Source: an uncultured Bacteroidales bacterium (GTDB taxonomy: Bacteria; Bacteroidota; Bacteroidia; Bacteroidales; P3). From it: 64,000 nt of DNA. The position numbers were made by a program, and so were the translations under genes. The DNA lies in the NCBI GenBank assembly GCA_905234665.1, contig CAJOIV010000010.1:1-64000 (forward strand). Reading direction: 5' to 3'. The stretch's first letter is position 1, and every line of letters begins with the position of its first letter. Shown piece by piece: positions 53,680 to 63,679 of the stretch. The notes beneath the pieces are model-generated. The model saw only the letters and a list, made by a program, of their open reading frames with translations, had not been told where the DNA came from and did not search any database.

Positions 53680-56600
53680 ATGAGTGAAAACGCCTTGGAG
53701 AAGAATATAGAAATAAGGTTTATAAAGCAACTTGAACAAGAGCAAAAATACACCTATCGTCCTGATATTCATGATAGAGATGCTCTTGAGAAGAACTTTC
53801 GGCAGAAGTTCGAGGCTCTGAATCGCGTCCATTTGTCCGACAAAGAATTTGAACGTTTGCTGGATGAAATTGTTGATTCCGATGTCTTTGTTGCCTCAAA
53901 GCGACTACGCGAACGTAATACTTTCTTCCGCGAAGACGGAACACCGCTTCAATATACACTCGTCAATATAAAAGATTGGTGCAAAAATGAGTATGAGGTC
54001 GTTCATCAGTTACGTATTAACACCCGAAACAGTCACCATAGGTACGATGTCATTCTGCTAATCAATGGATTGCCTCTGGTTCAGGTGGAATTGAAAAATT
54101 ATGAGGTCAGCCCACGACGGGCAATGCAACAAATTGTTGACTACAAGAATGACTCAGGCAATGGCTATAACAATACATTGCTTTGTTTCATGCAACTGTT
54201 CATTGTTAGCAATCAAACCAATACATATTTCTTTGCCAATAACAATAATCGCCATTTTAACTTCAACGCCGACGAACATTACCTACCAGTCTACAAATGG
54301 GCCGATGAAAACAACCAAAAAATACTGAATCTTGATGCCTTTAGAGAGACTTTTTTGCCGAAGTGCAAACTTGGCGAGATGATAAGCCGTTACATGGTAT
54401 TGGTATCAAGTGAGCAGAAAATACTTGTCATGCGTCCATATCAGATTTACGCGGTAAAGGCTATTATCAAGAGCATCGAGGAGAATCGTGGCAACGGATA
54501 CATTTGGCACACTACAGGTAGCGGAAAAACTCTCACTTCTTTCAAGGCCTCAACCATATTGAAAGACAACCCAGATATTGAAAAGTGCCTGTTTGTTGTA
54601 GACAGAAAAGACCTTGACAGACAAACTCGAGAGGAGTTCAATCGCTTTCAAGAGAAATGTGTGGAGGAGAATACAAATACAGATTCTCTTGTTAGGCGTA
54701 TGCTTTCCGATGATTACACCGACAAGGTTATTGTCACCACCATACAGAAACTCGGTGTGGCCCTTGATCAACAGAATAAACGCAAGTATCTCGATTTCTT
54801 GAAGCCGCTACGCGACAAGAAGATGGTTTTCATTTTCGACGAGTGCCACCGTTCTCAGTTCGGAGACAATCATAAAGCCATAAAAGAGTTCTTCCCCAAT
54901 GCCCAGTTGTTCGGATTTACAGGGACTCCTATTTTTGAAGAAAACGCTACTTATACGCAAATCACTGGTGAAGAGGCGCAATATAAGACAACAAAAGACA
55001 TTTTCCCCAACGAGTTGCACACTTACACTATTACTAATGCCATTGAAGATGAAAACGTGCTCCGTTTCCATATCGAGTACTTCCAAACCGAACAAGATTC
55101 TGCAGATATTAGCGAGCGTCAGCGCAAGCAGGGCATAATAGACTCAATCCTTCAGAAACAAAATGCGGATGGCCCAATAAAACATGATATTGCCACAAAT
55201 CACCGTCGTTTCAATGCACTTTTTGCTACCGATTCCATCAATGATGCAATAGAATACTACAAGCTGTTCAAGGCGACACAAAAGAAACTGATAACAGAAG
55301 ATAGTACCTTCGAGCCATTGAATATCACATGTATATTCTCTCCTCCGGCAGAGGGAAACAAGGATACAGAGCAGTTGCAAGCAGACCTGCCTCGCGAACA
55401 GTACGATAATAGCAAGGAGCCCGACAAAAAGAAGAAAGCGCTTCAATCTATTATTGATGATTATAACAAGCAGTATGATACGAACCATAACATTAACGAG
55501 TTTGATGCCTACTATCAGGATGTTCAAAAGCGTATCAAAGACCAGCAATACACCAACAAGGATTATCCGCATAAAAACAAAATTGACATCGCCATAGTGG
55601 TCGATATGCTACTGACGGGATTTGATTCCAAGTACCTCAACACACTATATGTAGACAAACGTTTGCAGTACCATGGGTTGATTCAAGCATTCTCTCGCAC
55701 CAACCGAATATTGAATGATACAAAACCGTATGGCAACATCTTGGATTTCCGCGGCCAACAGAATGCCGTTGACGAGGCTATTGCCTTGTTCTCTGGAGAA
55801 CGGAAAGAACAAGCTCGGCAGATATGGCTCGTAGAACCTGCCGAGAAAGTAATTGAGAAGTATAAAGGGGCTATTGACAATTTACGCGATTTCATGCGCG
55901 GTCAAGATGTTGATTTTAGTGCTGATGGCGTCAATAATCTTCAAGGTGATGCTGCACGTATAGAGTTTGTCAATCTGTTTAAAGAAGTTCAACGCTGCAA
56001 AACAAAGATTGATCAGTATACCGACATCCCGGCCGATGAACATGTCGCCATTGATAATATGCTCTCGCCGGTCGAGTTGCAGGCATTCCGTAGCGCATAT
56101 CTTGAAACTGCTCGTGATATGCGCAGTGTGCGTGAGCAGAATCCCGAGACCATCTCTCCTGAGGTACAAGACCTTGACTTCGAGTTTGTGTTGTTCGCTT
56201 CTTCTATTATCGATTACGACTATATCATGGAGCTTATTACCCGTTATGTCGGTGAACCCAAGAAAATGAAGATGACAAAGGAACAGTTGATTGGACTGAT
56301 TTCTTCAAGTGCCAATCTTCTTGACGAGCGGGATGATATCATTGCATACCTTGATAGTCTCGATGGTGTTAACGGCCGATCAGTGGAAGAGGTAAAAGCA
56401 GGTTATGAGTTGTTTAAGACTGAGAAATATGCCAAAGAGTTAATGTTGGTTTCGGAACGGCATCATATTGGCATCTCTTCTTTGCAGTATTTTGTAAATG
56501 ATATTGTTGAGCGTAGTATATTTGATGGAGAGAAACTAAACGATTTGCTTGAGCCTCTCAATCTCGGGTGGCGATCCCGTACCGAGGCTGAAAAGAATTT

Positions 56601-56685
56601 AATGAAAGACCTTGTCCCATTGCTAAATCGTATGGCTGGGGGGAAGGAAATATCTGGATTGTCCGCTTATGAAAAAGAAAATTAG
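53680..56685 (+). CDS. hsdR: type I restriction enzyme, R subunit
   Basis: GLPLVQVELKNYEVSPRRAMQQI nuclease; GNGYIWHTTGSGKTLTSFKAS; FIFDECHRSQFG; FGFTGTPIFEEN; DMLLTGFDSKYLNTLYVDKRL. Confidence 0.97.
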   Translation: MSENALEKNIEIRFIKQLEQEQKYTYRPDIHDRDALEKNFRQKFEALNRVHLSDKEFERLLDEIVDSDVFVASKRLRERNTFFREDGTPLQYTLVNIKDWCKNEYEVVHQLRINTRNSHHRYDVILLINGLPLVQVELKNYEVSPRRAMQQIVDYKNDSGNGYNNTLLCFMQLFIVSNQTNTYFFANNNNRHFNFNADEHYLPVYKWADENNQKILNLDAFRETFLPKCKLGEMISRYMVLVSSEQKILVMRPYQIYAVKAIIKSIEENRGNGYIWHTTGSGKTLTSFKASTILKDNPDIEKCLFVVDRKDLDRQTREEFNRFQEKCVEENTNTDSLVRRMLSDDYTDKVIVTTIQKLGVALDQQNKRKYLDFLKPLRDKKMVFIFDECHRSQFGDNHKAIKEFFPNAQLFGFTGTPIFEENATYTQITGEEAQYKTTKDIFPNELHTYTITNAIEDENVLRFHIEYFQTEQDSADISERQRKQGIIDSILQKQNADGPIKHDIATNHRRFNALFATDSINDAIEYYKLFKATQKKLITEDSTFEPLNITCIFSPPAEGNKDTEQLQADLPREQYDNSKEPDKKKKALQSIIDDYNKQYDTNHNINEFDAYYQDVQKRIKDQQYTNKDYPHKNKIDIAIVVDMLLTGFDSKYLNTLYVDKRLQYHGLIQAFSRTNRILNDTKPYGNILDFRGQQNAVDEAIALFSGERKEQARQIWLVEPAEKVIEKYKGAIDNLRDFMRGQDVDFSADGVNNLQGDAARIEFVNLFKEVQRCKTKIDQYTDIPADEHVAIDNMLSPVELQAFRSAYLETARDMRSVREQNPETISPEVQDLDFEFVLFASSIIDYDYIMELITRYVGEPKKMKMTKEQLIGLISSSANLLDERDDIIAYLDSLDGVNGRSVEEVKAGYELFKTEKYAKELMLVSERHHIGISSLQYFVNDIVERSIFDGEKLNDLLEPLNLGWRSRTEAEKNLMKDLVPLLNRMAGGKEISGLSAYEKEN

Positions 56686-56694
56686 TCTCAGATA

Positions 56695-57963
56695 ATGGAA
56701 ACATCAGACATTATTCCAACACTTAGATTTCCTAAGTCAAGAGGAAGGAACAGATGGGTTGTTTCTACAATCGGTGAGATTTTCGAGTCTTTACCGACAG
56801 CTTCATATTCTCGGGCATATCTATCAGAAGAAGGAAGTATCGGCTATATCCATTATGGAGATATCCACACAAAATACAATTCATATATTGACCTGTCTAA
56901 GGTAAAGTTACCGTCTATTCCTGTGGAGTTGAAAAAGAAATATCGTTTTGTAAAAGATGGCGATTTGGTTTTGACCGATGCTTCTGAAGACTATTTGGGT
57001 ATTGGGAAAGCCGTAGAAATAATAAACGTTGGTAAACACAAAACAATCTGCGGATTGCATACTATTCTGCTGAGAGAAACACAGCATGTGTTTTGTGTTG
57101 GTTTCAAAACTTATTTATTTCAAAGTCCAACGGTAAAAAAACAAATTGAAAGATTGTCTGTTGGGTTTAAGGTCAATAGTATTTCTTACAATGCAATAAA
57201 AGACATTCGAATTGCTTACCCAGATAACAAGCAGGAACAGGAGAAAATATCAAAATGCTTGCAGACTATAGAAACAGAGATACGGGCAAATGTGGTTGCA
57301 TTGAACAAGATGCTTCAACATAAAAAAGCGCTTCTCCAAAACCTATTTCCACAAAGAGGGGAAGTCACACCTAATAAATGTTTTAATGACTCCGACAAAA
57401 AAGAAGGGTGGAGAATTAAGTTTGGTGGAGATCTGTTTTATCCTGTGTCAAACAAAAATCATCAATTCGAATTACCAATACTGGCCATTTCCCAAGGAAA
57501 AGGAGCCATACCTCGAGATGAGATTAATTACCGTGTTTCTGTTAGTGAAAAAAGTATTGAAGGATATAAAGTAGTTGAGGTTGGGGATTTTATAATTAGT
57601 TTACGATCTTTCCAAGGTGGTATTGAATATTCCAGATACAGAGGTTTATGTAGTCCCGCATATGTTGTATTGCGAAAGAAAACAGACAATCTTTATGATG
57701 ATTTTTACAGACACTATTTTAAGACCACCCGTTTCATTCAAGACTTGACGCGTAATCTTGAAGGCATTCGCGACGGAAAGATGATTAGCTTTCAGCAGTT
57801 CTCAGAAATTAGAATCCCTTATCCTTCCTATGAAGAGCAACAGAAGATTGCAGATATTTTAACTAGTTTAGACAAAATTATTGAACTAAAAAAAAGAAAG
57901 ATTGAGCTATTAAAGTTGCAAGAAAAAGGCTTATTACAGCAACTTTTCCCCCAAAGCGAATGA
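56695..57963 (+). CDS. hsdS: type I restriction enzyme, S subunit (two TRDs)
   Basis: Two half-repeats each ending in IAYPDNKQEQEKISKCLQTIETEI / IPYPSYEEQQKIADILTSLDKIIELKKRKIELLKLQEKGLLQQLFPQ. Confidence 0.94.
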   Translation: METSDIIPTLRFPKSRGRNRWVVSTIGEIFESLPTASYSRAYLSEEGSIGYIHYGDIHTKYNSYIDLSKVKLPSIPVELKKKYRFVKDGDLVLTDASEDYLGIGKAVEIINVGKHKTICGLHTILLRETQHVFCVGFKTYLFQSPTVKKQIERLSVGFKVNSISYNAIKDIRIAYPDNKQEQEKISKCLQTIETEIRANVVALNKMLQHKKALLQNLFPQRGEVTPNKCFNDSDKKEGWRIKFGGDLFYPVSNKNHQFELPILAISQGKGAIPRDEINYRVSVSEKSIEGYKVVEVGDFIISLRSFQGGIEYSRYRGLCSPAYVVLRKKTDNLYDDFYRHYFKTTRFIQDLTRNLEGIRDGKMISFQQFSEIRIPYPSYEEQQKIADILTSLDKIIELKKRKIELLKLQEKGLLQQLFPQSE

Positions 57964-57964
57964 T

Positions 57965-59050
57965 ATGAACGAATTAAACAATATAGCCAAAGAATTAGCA
58001 GAATCCCCATATACAATATCATTGATATATGCATTTAATGCCACTGGTAAAACTCAATTATCGGTGGCTTACAAGGATGTGACCAAAGAGAATAATGGAG
58101 GGGAACATGCTGGGGTTTATTATAATGCATATAGCGAAGATCTATTTCAATGGGATAATGATGAAGAAGACAATAATCGGAATGTGAATTTGAGAGTTAT
58201 TCCGAGTAGTTTAAATAATTTCCACTCATATCTTTTGGAAGATCCCAATCGCATACAAGAAAAACTCAATAAATACTATCCTAACTATACATTTAGACTC
58301 AATTCCTTTGGGAGAACAGAGTCAGATTCGGAAAAGGGGATTTATTCCATTTCATTCTTCTCAAAAGAAGATGAGGAGATGTTGTCTCCGATTAAAATAT
58401 CAAGAGGGGAAGAACGAATCTTTATTTGGTGCTTTTTTCTGGCATTGTTCGAATACGATGATTGGGTCGGCAAACAGAGTGCCCATATTTTTATAGATGA
58501 CCCTATATCAAGTCTAGATGACCATAATTTATATATAACCACCGATAGCATTTGCGAGTTAATTGATAATAATTATAAGCAAAAGAAAATTTTTATTACA
58601 ACACACCATATTGGTATGTTTTCCGTATTGTCGGATTGGTTGACAAAGGGTGATAAAAGTAAGAGATTTGAGAAATTAACAAGACTATGTATTCTAGAAC
58701 GTACAGATGCGGGCATTCAACTCAAAGAATGCAACGAAGGGGTATTCTTGTTCCATCTTCATCTCTTAAAGACATTGCAGGATTCTGTAAATTCAGAGAT
58801 ATATTCCTATCACTTTGTTCTTTTGCGTCAATTGTTGGAAAACATCTCATCATTCCTCGGTAGCGGACGAACATCATATGTTCTCGATAGGATAGGCATA
58901 AGTGATAGCAATAATATTATGAACCAGATCAATTCGTTATCGCATAAGGATGCCTATCAATTACTGTATTACAAACCTTCATCTAGCGAAACCAAATTGA
59001 TGAAAGATGTTATTGCAGCAATACAAAATAAATACCAATTTCATATTTAA
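57965..59050 (+). CDS. PrrC/RloC-like ABC-ATPase, putative anticodon nuclease
   Basis: Walker A-like IYAFNATGKTQL; ISRGEERIFIWCFFLAL; IFIDDPISSLDDHN; IFITTHHIGMF; C-term LLRQLLENI...INSLSH matching the R-xxx-E ... H triad pattern; between hsdS and hsdM. Confidence 0.75.
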   Translation: MNELNNIAKELAESPYTISLIYAFNATGKTQLSVAYKDVTKENNGGEHAGVYYNAYSEDLFQWDNDEEDNNRNVNLRVIPSSLNNFHSYLLEDPNRIQEKLNKYYPNYTFRLNSFGRTESDSEKGIYSISFFSKEDEEMLSPIKISRGEERIFIWCFFLALFEYDDWVGKQSAHIFIDDPISSLDDHNLYITTDSICELIDNNYKQKKIFITTHHIGMFSVLSDWLTKGDKSKRFEKLTRLCILERTDAGIQLKECNEGVFLFHLHLLKTLQDSVNSEIYSYHFVLLRQLLENISSFLGSGRTSYVLDRIGISDSNNIMNQINSLSHKDAYQLLYYKPSSSETKLMKDVIAAIQNKYQFHI

Positions 59051-59052
59051 TC

Positions 59053-60657
59053 ATGGCAACCGGTAAACATCAAGAGTTAGGTAAAGCATTATGGGGTGTC
59101 GCAAATAGTTTGAGGGGCTCTATGATGGCAGACGACTTTCGTGATTATATGTTATCTCTTTTATTTCTACGATACCTATCGGATAATTACGAAAAGGCAG
59201 CCCAAAAAGAGCTGGGGAAAGAGTATCCTCAGTCTGTAAAAAAGGGGACAACTCCTTTGCAAGCATGGTATAATAAAAACAAAAAGGACATTGAGCTTTT
59301 TGAAAGCCAAATGAAGAAAAAAGTTCACTATGTCATAAAGCCCAAATATCTATGGAGTAACATCGTTGAACTATCTAGAACACAGGACGAACAACTTCTA
59401 AAGACTCTTGAGCGAGGTTTTAAATATATTGAAGAAGAATCATTTGAGAGCACATTTAAAGGCTTGTTTTCTGAGGTCAATTTGAGCTCTGACAAACTGG
59501 GGAAAGATTATTCGGAAAGGAATATAGTAATTTCTAAAGTTATAAAGACTATCTCCGAAAAGATTAAAGAGTTGTCCGCGATAGACGATGACCTCGGTTC
59601 AGCTTATGAATATCTGATTGCTGAGTTCGCTGCTGGTTCTGGTCAAAAGGCCGGAGAATTTTATACGCCGCAAATGGTTTCATCCATTCTATCCCGTATT
59701 GCGACACTTGATTGTCAAGATCCAAAGAATGGCAAAAAGACTAAAATTAAAAAAGTACTCGATTTTGCTTGCGGTTCAGGTTCGTTGCTACTGAATGTTC
59801 GCCGAGAGATGGGAGAGACTGGCATAGGCAAGATATACGGACAGGAAAAGAACATAACCACGTACAACCTTGCTCGGATGAATATGCTCCTACACGGAGT
59901 AAAAGACACCGAGTTTGAGATTCATCATGGGGATACTCTTGCAAATGATTGGGATATTCTAAATGAACCAAATCCAGCTAAGAAGATGGAGTTTGATGCC
60001 ATTGTAGCCAATCCACCATTCAGCCTTCGTTGGGATCCTTCTGAAGAAACGGCGAAAGATTTCCGCTTTAGTCGATATGGTATTGCGCCCAAGTCTGCAG
60101 CTGATTTTGCTTTTCTACTTCACGGATTGCATTATTTGAGTGACGATGGGACGATGGCAATCATCCTGCCACATGGCGTATTGTTCCGTGGTGGACGAGA
60201 AGAACCCATTCGCAAAAAGCTATTGGAAGACGACTATATTGATGCCATTATTGGATTGCCATCCAATCTCTTTTATTCTACAGGTATTCCTGTCTGTATT
60301 GTTGTACTGAAGAAATGCCGTAAAACCAAAAACATCTTGTTTATCAATGCTGCCGAGTATTTTACTCCCGCAAAACGACAGAATGTTCTTGAAGAGACAC
60401 ATGTAGAAAGAATTGTTGAAACCTACAAATCTCGTCAGGAAATACCTCGTTTCTCTAGAAAAGTCGAGCCGGAAGAAATCGTAGAGAATGGATACAATCT
60501 GAACATTGTCAGATATGTCAGCCTTGCCCAAGAAGAAGTCCCGATAGACTTGAATGACGTTCACAAACAACTCGTGGAAATAGAAAAAGAAATTGCTGCC
60601 GCCAAAGCCGAACACAACAAATACCTCCGCGAACTTGGATTGCCCGAACTGCCATAA
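59053..60657 (+). CDS. hsdM: type I restriction-modification system, M subunit
   Basis: AGEFYTPQMVSSILSRIA; VLDFACGSGSLLLNVRREMG; FDAIVANPPFSLRWDP. Confidence 0.97.
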   Translation: MATGKHQELGKALWGVANSLRGSMMADDFRDYMLSLLFLRYLSDNYEKAAQKELGKEYPQSVKKGTTPLQAWYNKNKKDIELFESQMKKKVHYVIKPKYLWSNIVELSRTQDEQLLKTLERGFKYIEEESFESTFKGLFSEVNLSSDKLGKDYSERNIVISKVIKTISEKIKELSAIDDDLGSAYEYLIAEFAAGSGQKAGEFYTPQMVSSILSRIATLDCQDPKNGKKTKIKKVLDFACGSGSLLLNVRREMGETGIGKIYGQEKNITTYNLARMNMLLHGVKDTEFEIHHGDTLANDWDILNEPNPAKKMEFDAIVANPPFSLRWDPSEETAKDFRFSRYGIAPKSAADFAFLLHGLHYLSDDGTMAIILPHGVLFRGGREEPIRKKLLEDDYIDAIIGLPSNLFYSTGIPVCIVVLKKCRKTKNILFINAAEYFTPAKRQNVLEETHVERIVETYKSRQEIPRFSRKVEPEEIVENGYNLNIVRYVSLAQEEVPIDLNDVHKQLVEIEKEIAAAKAEHNKYLRELGLPELP

Positions 60658-60774
60658 GTGTCAATATGATGATATCAAACGGTACAAGAATGGAATTGTT
60701 TATAAACTATAAAGTATCATATTTTTTTCCGTATCTTTGCAAAAGGAAAAAACACTATCAAAAGATATAACACT

Positions 60775-60945
60775 ATGGACAACAACCTCAAACAGAAGAT
60801 AGACGCGCTGGTGGCGGAGATTTCTACCATCAACGATTTGACCCACAAGGTTTCCATTTTGGAGTACATGGAACAGCAGTCTTCCTACATGCTCTGGCAA
60901 CTGCAGGACGAGATTCATATCGACTATGACTCGCAGAATGTATAG
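60775..60945 (+). CDS. small conserved-looking 56-aa protein
   Basis: Below track cutoff; MDNNLKQKIDALVAEISTINDLTHKVSILEYMEQQSSYMLWQLQDEIHIDYDSQNV; promoter TAtcTTTG at 60731; overlaps lptE-like start. Confidence 0.6.
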   Translation: MDNNLKQKIDALVAEISTINDLTHKVSILEYMEQQSSYMLWQLQDEIHIDYDSQNV

Positions 60946-61441
60946 GGCGCTGGCGTTGATGCTGGCGTTGACACTAACGCTGGCCTCCTGTTCGGGGGGC
61001 TACTCCTTCACGGGAGCCTCTATCCCGGCGGAGGCGAAGACGCTCTCGCTGAAACAGTTCCCCAACTACGCCTCGACGGTGAACCCCACGCTCAGCCAGA
61101 CACTCTACGACAAGCTGCAGCAGATGTTCTCGTCGCAGACGCCGCTGAACATCACCTCCGCTGACGGCGACCTCCAGATTACCGGCGAGATTACCGACTA
61201 CTCCACCCGCGCCTCGTCACTCTCCAGCGACGACAATGTGGCCACCAACCGCTTCACTATCACCGTCAAGGTGAAGTTCACCAACCGCTTCGACCCCAAG
61301 GCCGACTTCGAGCAGAGCTTCTCGCGCTTCAAGGACTATGACGCATCGCGCGACTTTTCGGCGGTGGAAGCTTCGCTGGTGAGTGAAATCGTCAACGAAC
61401 TATGCGAAGACATCTTCAACAAGTCCGTGGTGAACTGGTAA
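60926..61441 (+). CDS. lptE: LptE-family LPS-assembly lipoprotein
   Basis: LALTLTLASCSGGYSFTGASIPAEAKTLSLKQFPNYASTVNPTLSQTLYDKLQQMF; VTVKVKFTNRFDPKADFEQSFSRF. Confidence 0.85.
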   Translation: MTRRMYRALALMLALTLTLASCSGGYSFTGASIPAEAKTLSLKQFPNYASTVNPTLSQTLYDKLQQMFSSQTPLNITSADGDLQITGEITDYSTRASSLSSDDNVATNRFTITVKVKFTNRFDPKADFEQSFSRFKDYDASRDFSAVEASLVSEIVNELCEDIFNKSVVNW

Positions 61442-63618
61442 TCGGATGGCTGTTGGCCATCGGCGCCACGACAGTCTATCTCCTCACCCTCGAACCCTCC
61501 ACCAGTTTCTGGGACTGCGGCGAGTTTATTGCCGTCTCCTACCTGCTGCAGGTGGGACACCCCCCGGGAGCGCCTCTCTATCAGTTGCTGGCGCACGCCT
61601 TCTCCTGGCTGGCGGGTGGCGACATGATGGCTGTGGCGCGCTGCTGCAACGCCCTTTCCGCCGTGGCGGGAGGGCTGACGGTAATGTTCCTCTACTGGAC
61701 AATCCTCCTCACCTTCCCGAAACTTCCGAAGGGAGAGGAAAACACTCGCACATTCACTTCCCACCTCCCTGCCCTCGTCGGCTCCCTTTGCTACCTCTTC
61801 TGCGACACCGCCTGGTTCTCGGCGGTCGAGAGCGAGGTCTACTCCCTCGCCGTTTTCATCGCCGCCGTCATCGTCTGGGCTGCGCTGCGGTGGTACCATC
61901 AGCCCGACGGCCGCTGGCTCCTCCTCATTGCCTTCCTCGCCGGCCTCGGCGCCTGCGTCCACCTGCTGACCCTGCTGACCCTCCCAGCCGTCCTTCTATT
62001 GGTAATCCTCAAGAAAGGTTATAGGTTAAAGGTTATAGGTTATCGTTCTCCTTTTAGTTTTTACCTTTTAGTTTTTAGTTTTTTTCTCCTCGGCCTCACG
62101 CCCTACCTCATCATCCCCATCCGAGCCAATGCAGGGACACCCATCAACGAGGGCAATCCCTCGACTCCCGCCGCCTTCCGTGCCTATCTGGCCCGCGACC
62201 GGTACGAGCATGCTCCCCTCTATCCCCGCATGTGGCGCAAACACAAGAACGACGACATCTATGCCGCCTCGTGGTCGGGGGGTGACACAACCCTTGCGGG
62301 CAATCTGAGATACTATGCCTCGTATCAGTTGACCTACATGTACCTGCGTTACCTGATGTGGAACTTCTCGGGCCGTTACAACGACCGTCAGGGATATGGT
62401 TCGCCGCAGAACGGACAGTTCATCACGGGCATCCCGCCCCTCGACCGCCTCCTCGTGGGCACCGGCAATAGCCTCCCCGACAGCCTCCCCACCGCCGGCC
62501 ACAACCGCTACTTCCTCCTCCCCCTGCTTTTGGGCTTGCTGGGCCTCTACGCCCTCTGGCGCGACCGCCGCATGTTTTGGATACTCTTGACTCTTTTCCT
62601 GATGGGCGGCATCGTCCTCAACCTCTATCTCAATCACCCCGCCTACGAGCCCCGCGAACGCGACTACGCCTATATCCTCAGCTTTTATGCCTTCGCCATC
62701 TTCATCGCCCACGGAGCAAGAATGGTTATTGGTTATTGGTTAAAGGTTATTGAAAAGAGGAAACCTGCCAACTCCAAATTCTCAATTCTCAGTTCTCAAT
62801 TCTCAATTATTCTCCTCGCCGTCCCCCTCCTCATGGCCTGTCAGAATTGGGACGACCATGACCGCAGCGGGCGGTATATTGCGCGCGATGCCGCCGCCAA
62901 CATCCTCAACTCCTGCTCACGCAACCCCAAGGGGTCGGTCCTTTTCACCTACGGCGACAACGACACCTTCCCCCTCTGGTACATTCAGACCGTCGAGAAG
63001 GAACGTCCCGACGTGCGCGTCGAGAATATCGGCCTCATTGGTTGGGTGAATTTCAAGACCCTTCTGACCGAGAGTCTTGAAGAGAACCGTCCCGTATATT
63101 TCACCCACTACGCCTACAACCACTTCCGCCAATTCCTGCCCAAGAGGCTTGTCCTTGAAGGCAACACATTCCGCCTCAACCTCTCGGCCACCGAGGACAA
63201 CGACACTGTCGATTGCGATGCCTTCTTCCTTCATCTTGTTGACGATATGCACTGGCATTCTCTTGAAGGTGTCTATATCGACGAGACCTGCTGCAAGTTC
63301 CTCGAGCAGTTCTGGAAGGATGTCCTTTTGCTGGCCAACAACCTTGCCGACCGCGACCAAAAGCGGCAGGCCCTTGCCGCCCTCGACAAGACCATCACCG
63401 AGATACCCCTCACGGCCATCCAGGACCCCCTGCTCATGGAGCAGATAGCCCTCGCATACAGCCATGCCGGCGACGAGGAGGGCTCCCTCTATGTGCGTAG
63501 CTATCTGCGCACCCTCCTCCGCGAGCAGCTCGACTACTACCACTCGCAGTCTCCTGCCCGCCAGCGGGTCATGCCTCTCACCCTTCGTCCACGCGAGGAA
63601 CTCATGGAACGTCTCTGA
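61402..63618 (+). CDS. DUF2723-family membrane protein (GT-C-like)
   Basis: TVYLLTLEPSTSFWDCGEFIAVSYLLQVGHPPGAPLYQLLAHAFSWLAGG; CQNWDDHDRSGRYIARDAAANILNSC; FTYGDNDTFPLWYIQTVEKERPDVRVEN. Confidence 0.95.
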   Translation: MRRHLQQVRGELVIGWLLAIGATTVYLLTLEPSTSFWDCGEFIAVSYLLQVGHPPGAPLYQLLAHAFSWLAGGDMMAVARCCNALSAVAGGLTVMFLYWTILLTFPKLPKGEENTRTFTSHLPALVGSLCYLFCDTAWFSAVESEVYSLAVFIAAVIVWAALRWYHQPDGRWLLLIAFLAGLGACVHLLTLLTLPAVLLLVILKKGYRLKVIGYRSPFSFYLLVFSFFLLGLTPYLIIPIRANAGTPINEGNPSTPAAFRAYLARDRYEHAPLYPRMWRKHKNDDIYAASWSGGDTTLAGNLRYYASYQLTYMYLRYLMWNFSGRYNDRQGYGSPQNGQFITGIPPLDRLLVGTGNSLPDSLPTAGHNRYFLLPLLLGLLGLYALWRDRRMFWILLTLFLMGGIVLNLYLNHPAYEPRERDYAYILSFYAFAIFIAHGARMVIGYWLKVIEKRKPANSKFSILSSQFSIILLAVPLLMACQNWDDHDRSGRYIARDAAANILNSCSRNPKGSVLFTYGDNDTFPLWYIQTVEKERPDVRVENIGLIGWVNFKTLLTESLEENRPVYFTHYAYNHFRQFLPKRLVLEGNTFRLNLSATEDNDTVDCDAFFLHLVDDMHWHSLEGVYIDETCCKFLEQFWKDVLLLANNLADRDQKRQALAALDKTITEIPLTAIQDPLLMEQIALAYSHAGDEEGSLYVRSYLRTLLREQLDYYHSQSPARQRVMPLTLRPREELMERL
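62017..62086. repeat. heptameric mini-repeats in frame in DUF2723 gene
   Basis: ggttata-ggttaaa-ggttata-ggttat then ttttagtttttaccttttagtttttagtttttt. Confidence 0.8.
62723..62813. repeat. heptameric mini-repeats in frame in DUF2723 gene (second site)
   Basis: ggttatt-ggttatt-ggttaaa-ggttatt; aaattctc-aattctc-agttctc-aattctc-aatt. Confidence 0.8.
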
Positions 63619-63648
63619 ATGCGGTGTGCGTAATTCGGATTTTTTGTG

Positions 63649-63656
63649 TATCTTTG
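63649..63656 (+). promoter_or_regulatory. Bacteroidota -7 element TAtcTTTG
   Basis: tttttgtgTATCTTTGcacc upstream of PBP2. Confidence 0.5.
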
Positions 63657-63679
63657 CACCGTCTTTTTATAGATAGAGA

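Noticed and set aside
57965-59050. Generic RecF/SMC-type repair ATPase
   Set aside because: ABC motifs alone would fit, but the C-terminal RxxxE...H pattern and hsdS/hsdM context fit PrrC better; still needs homology testing.
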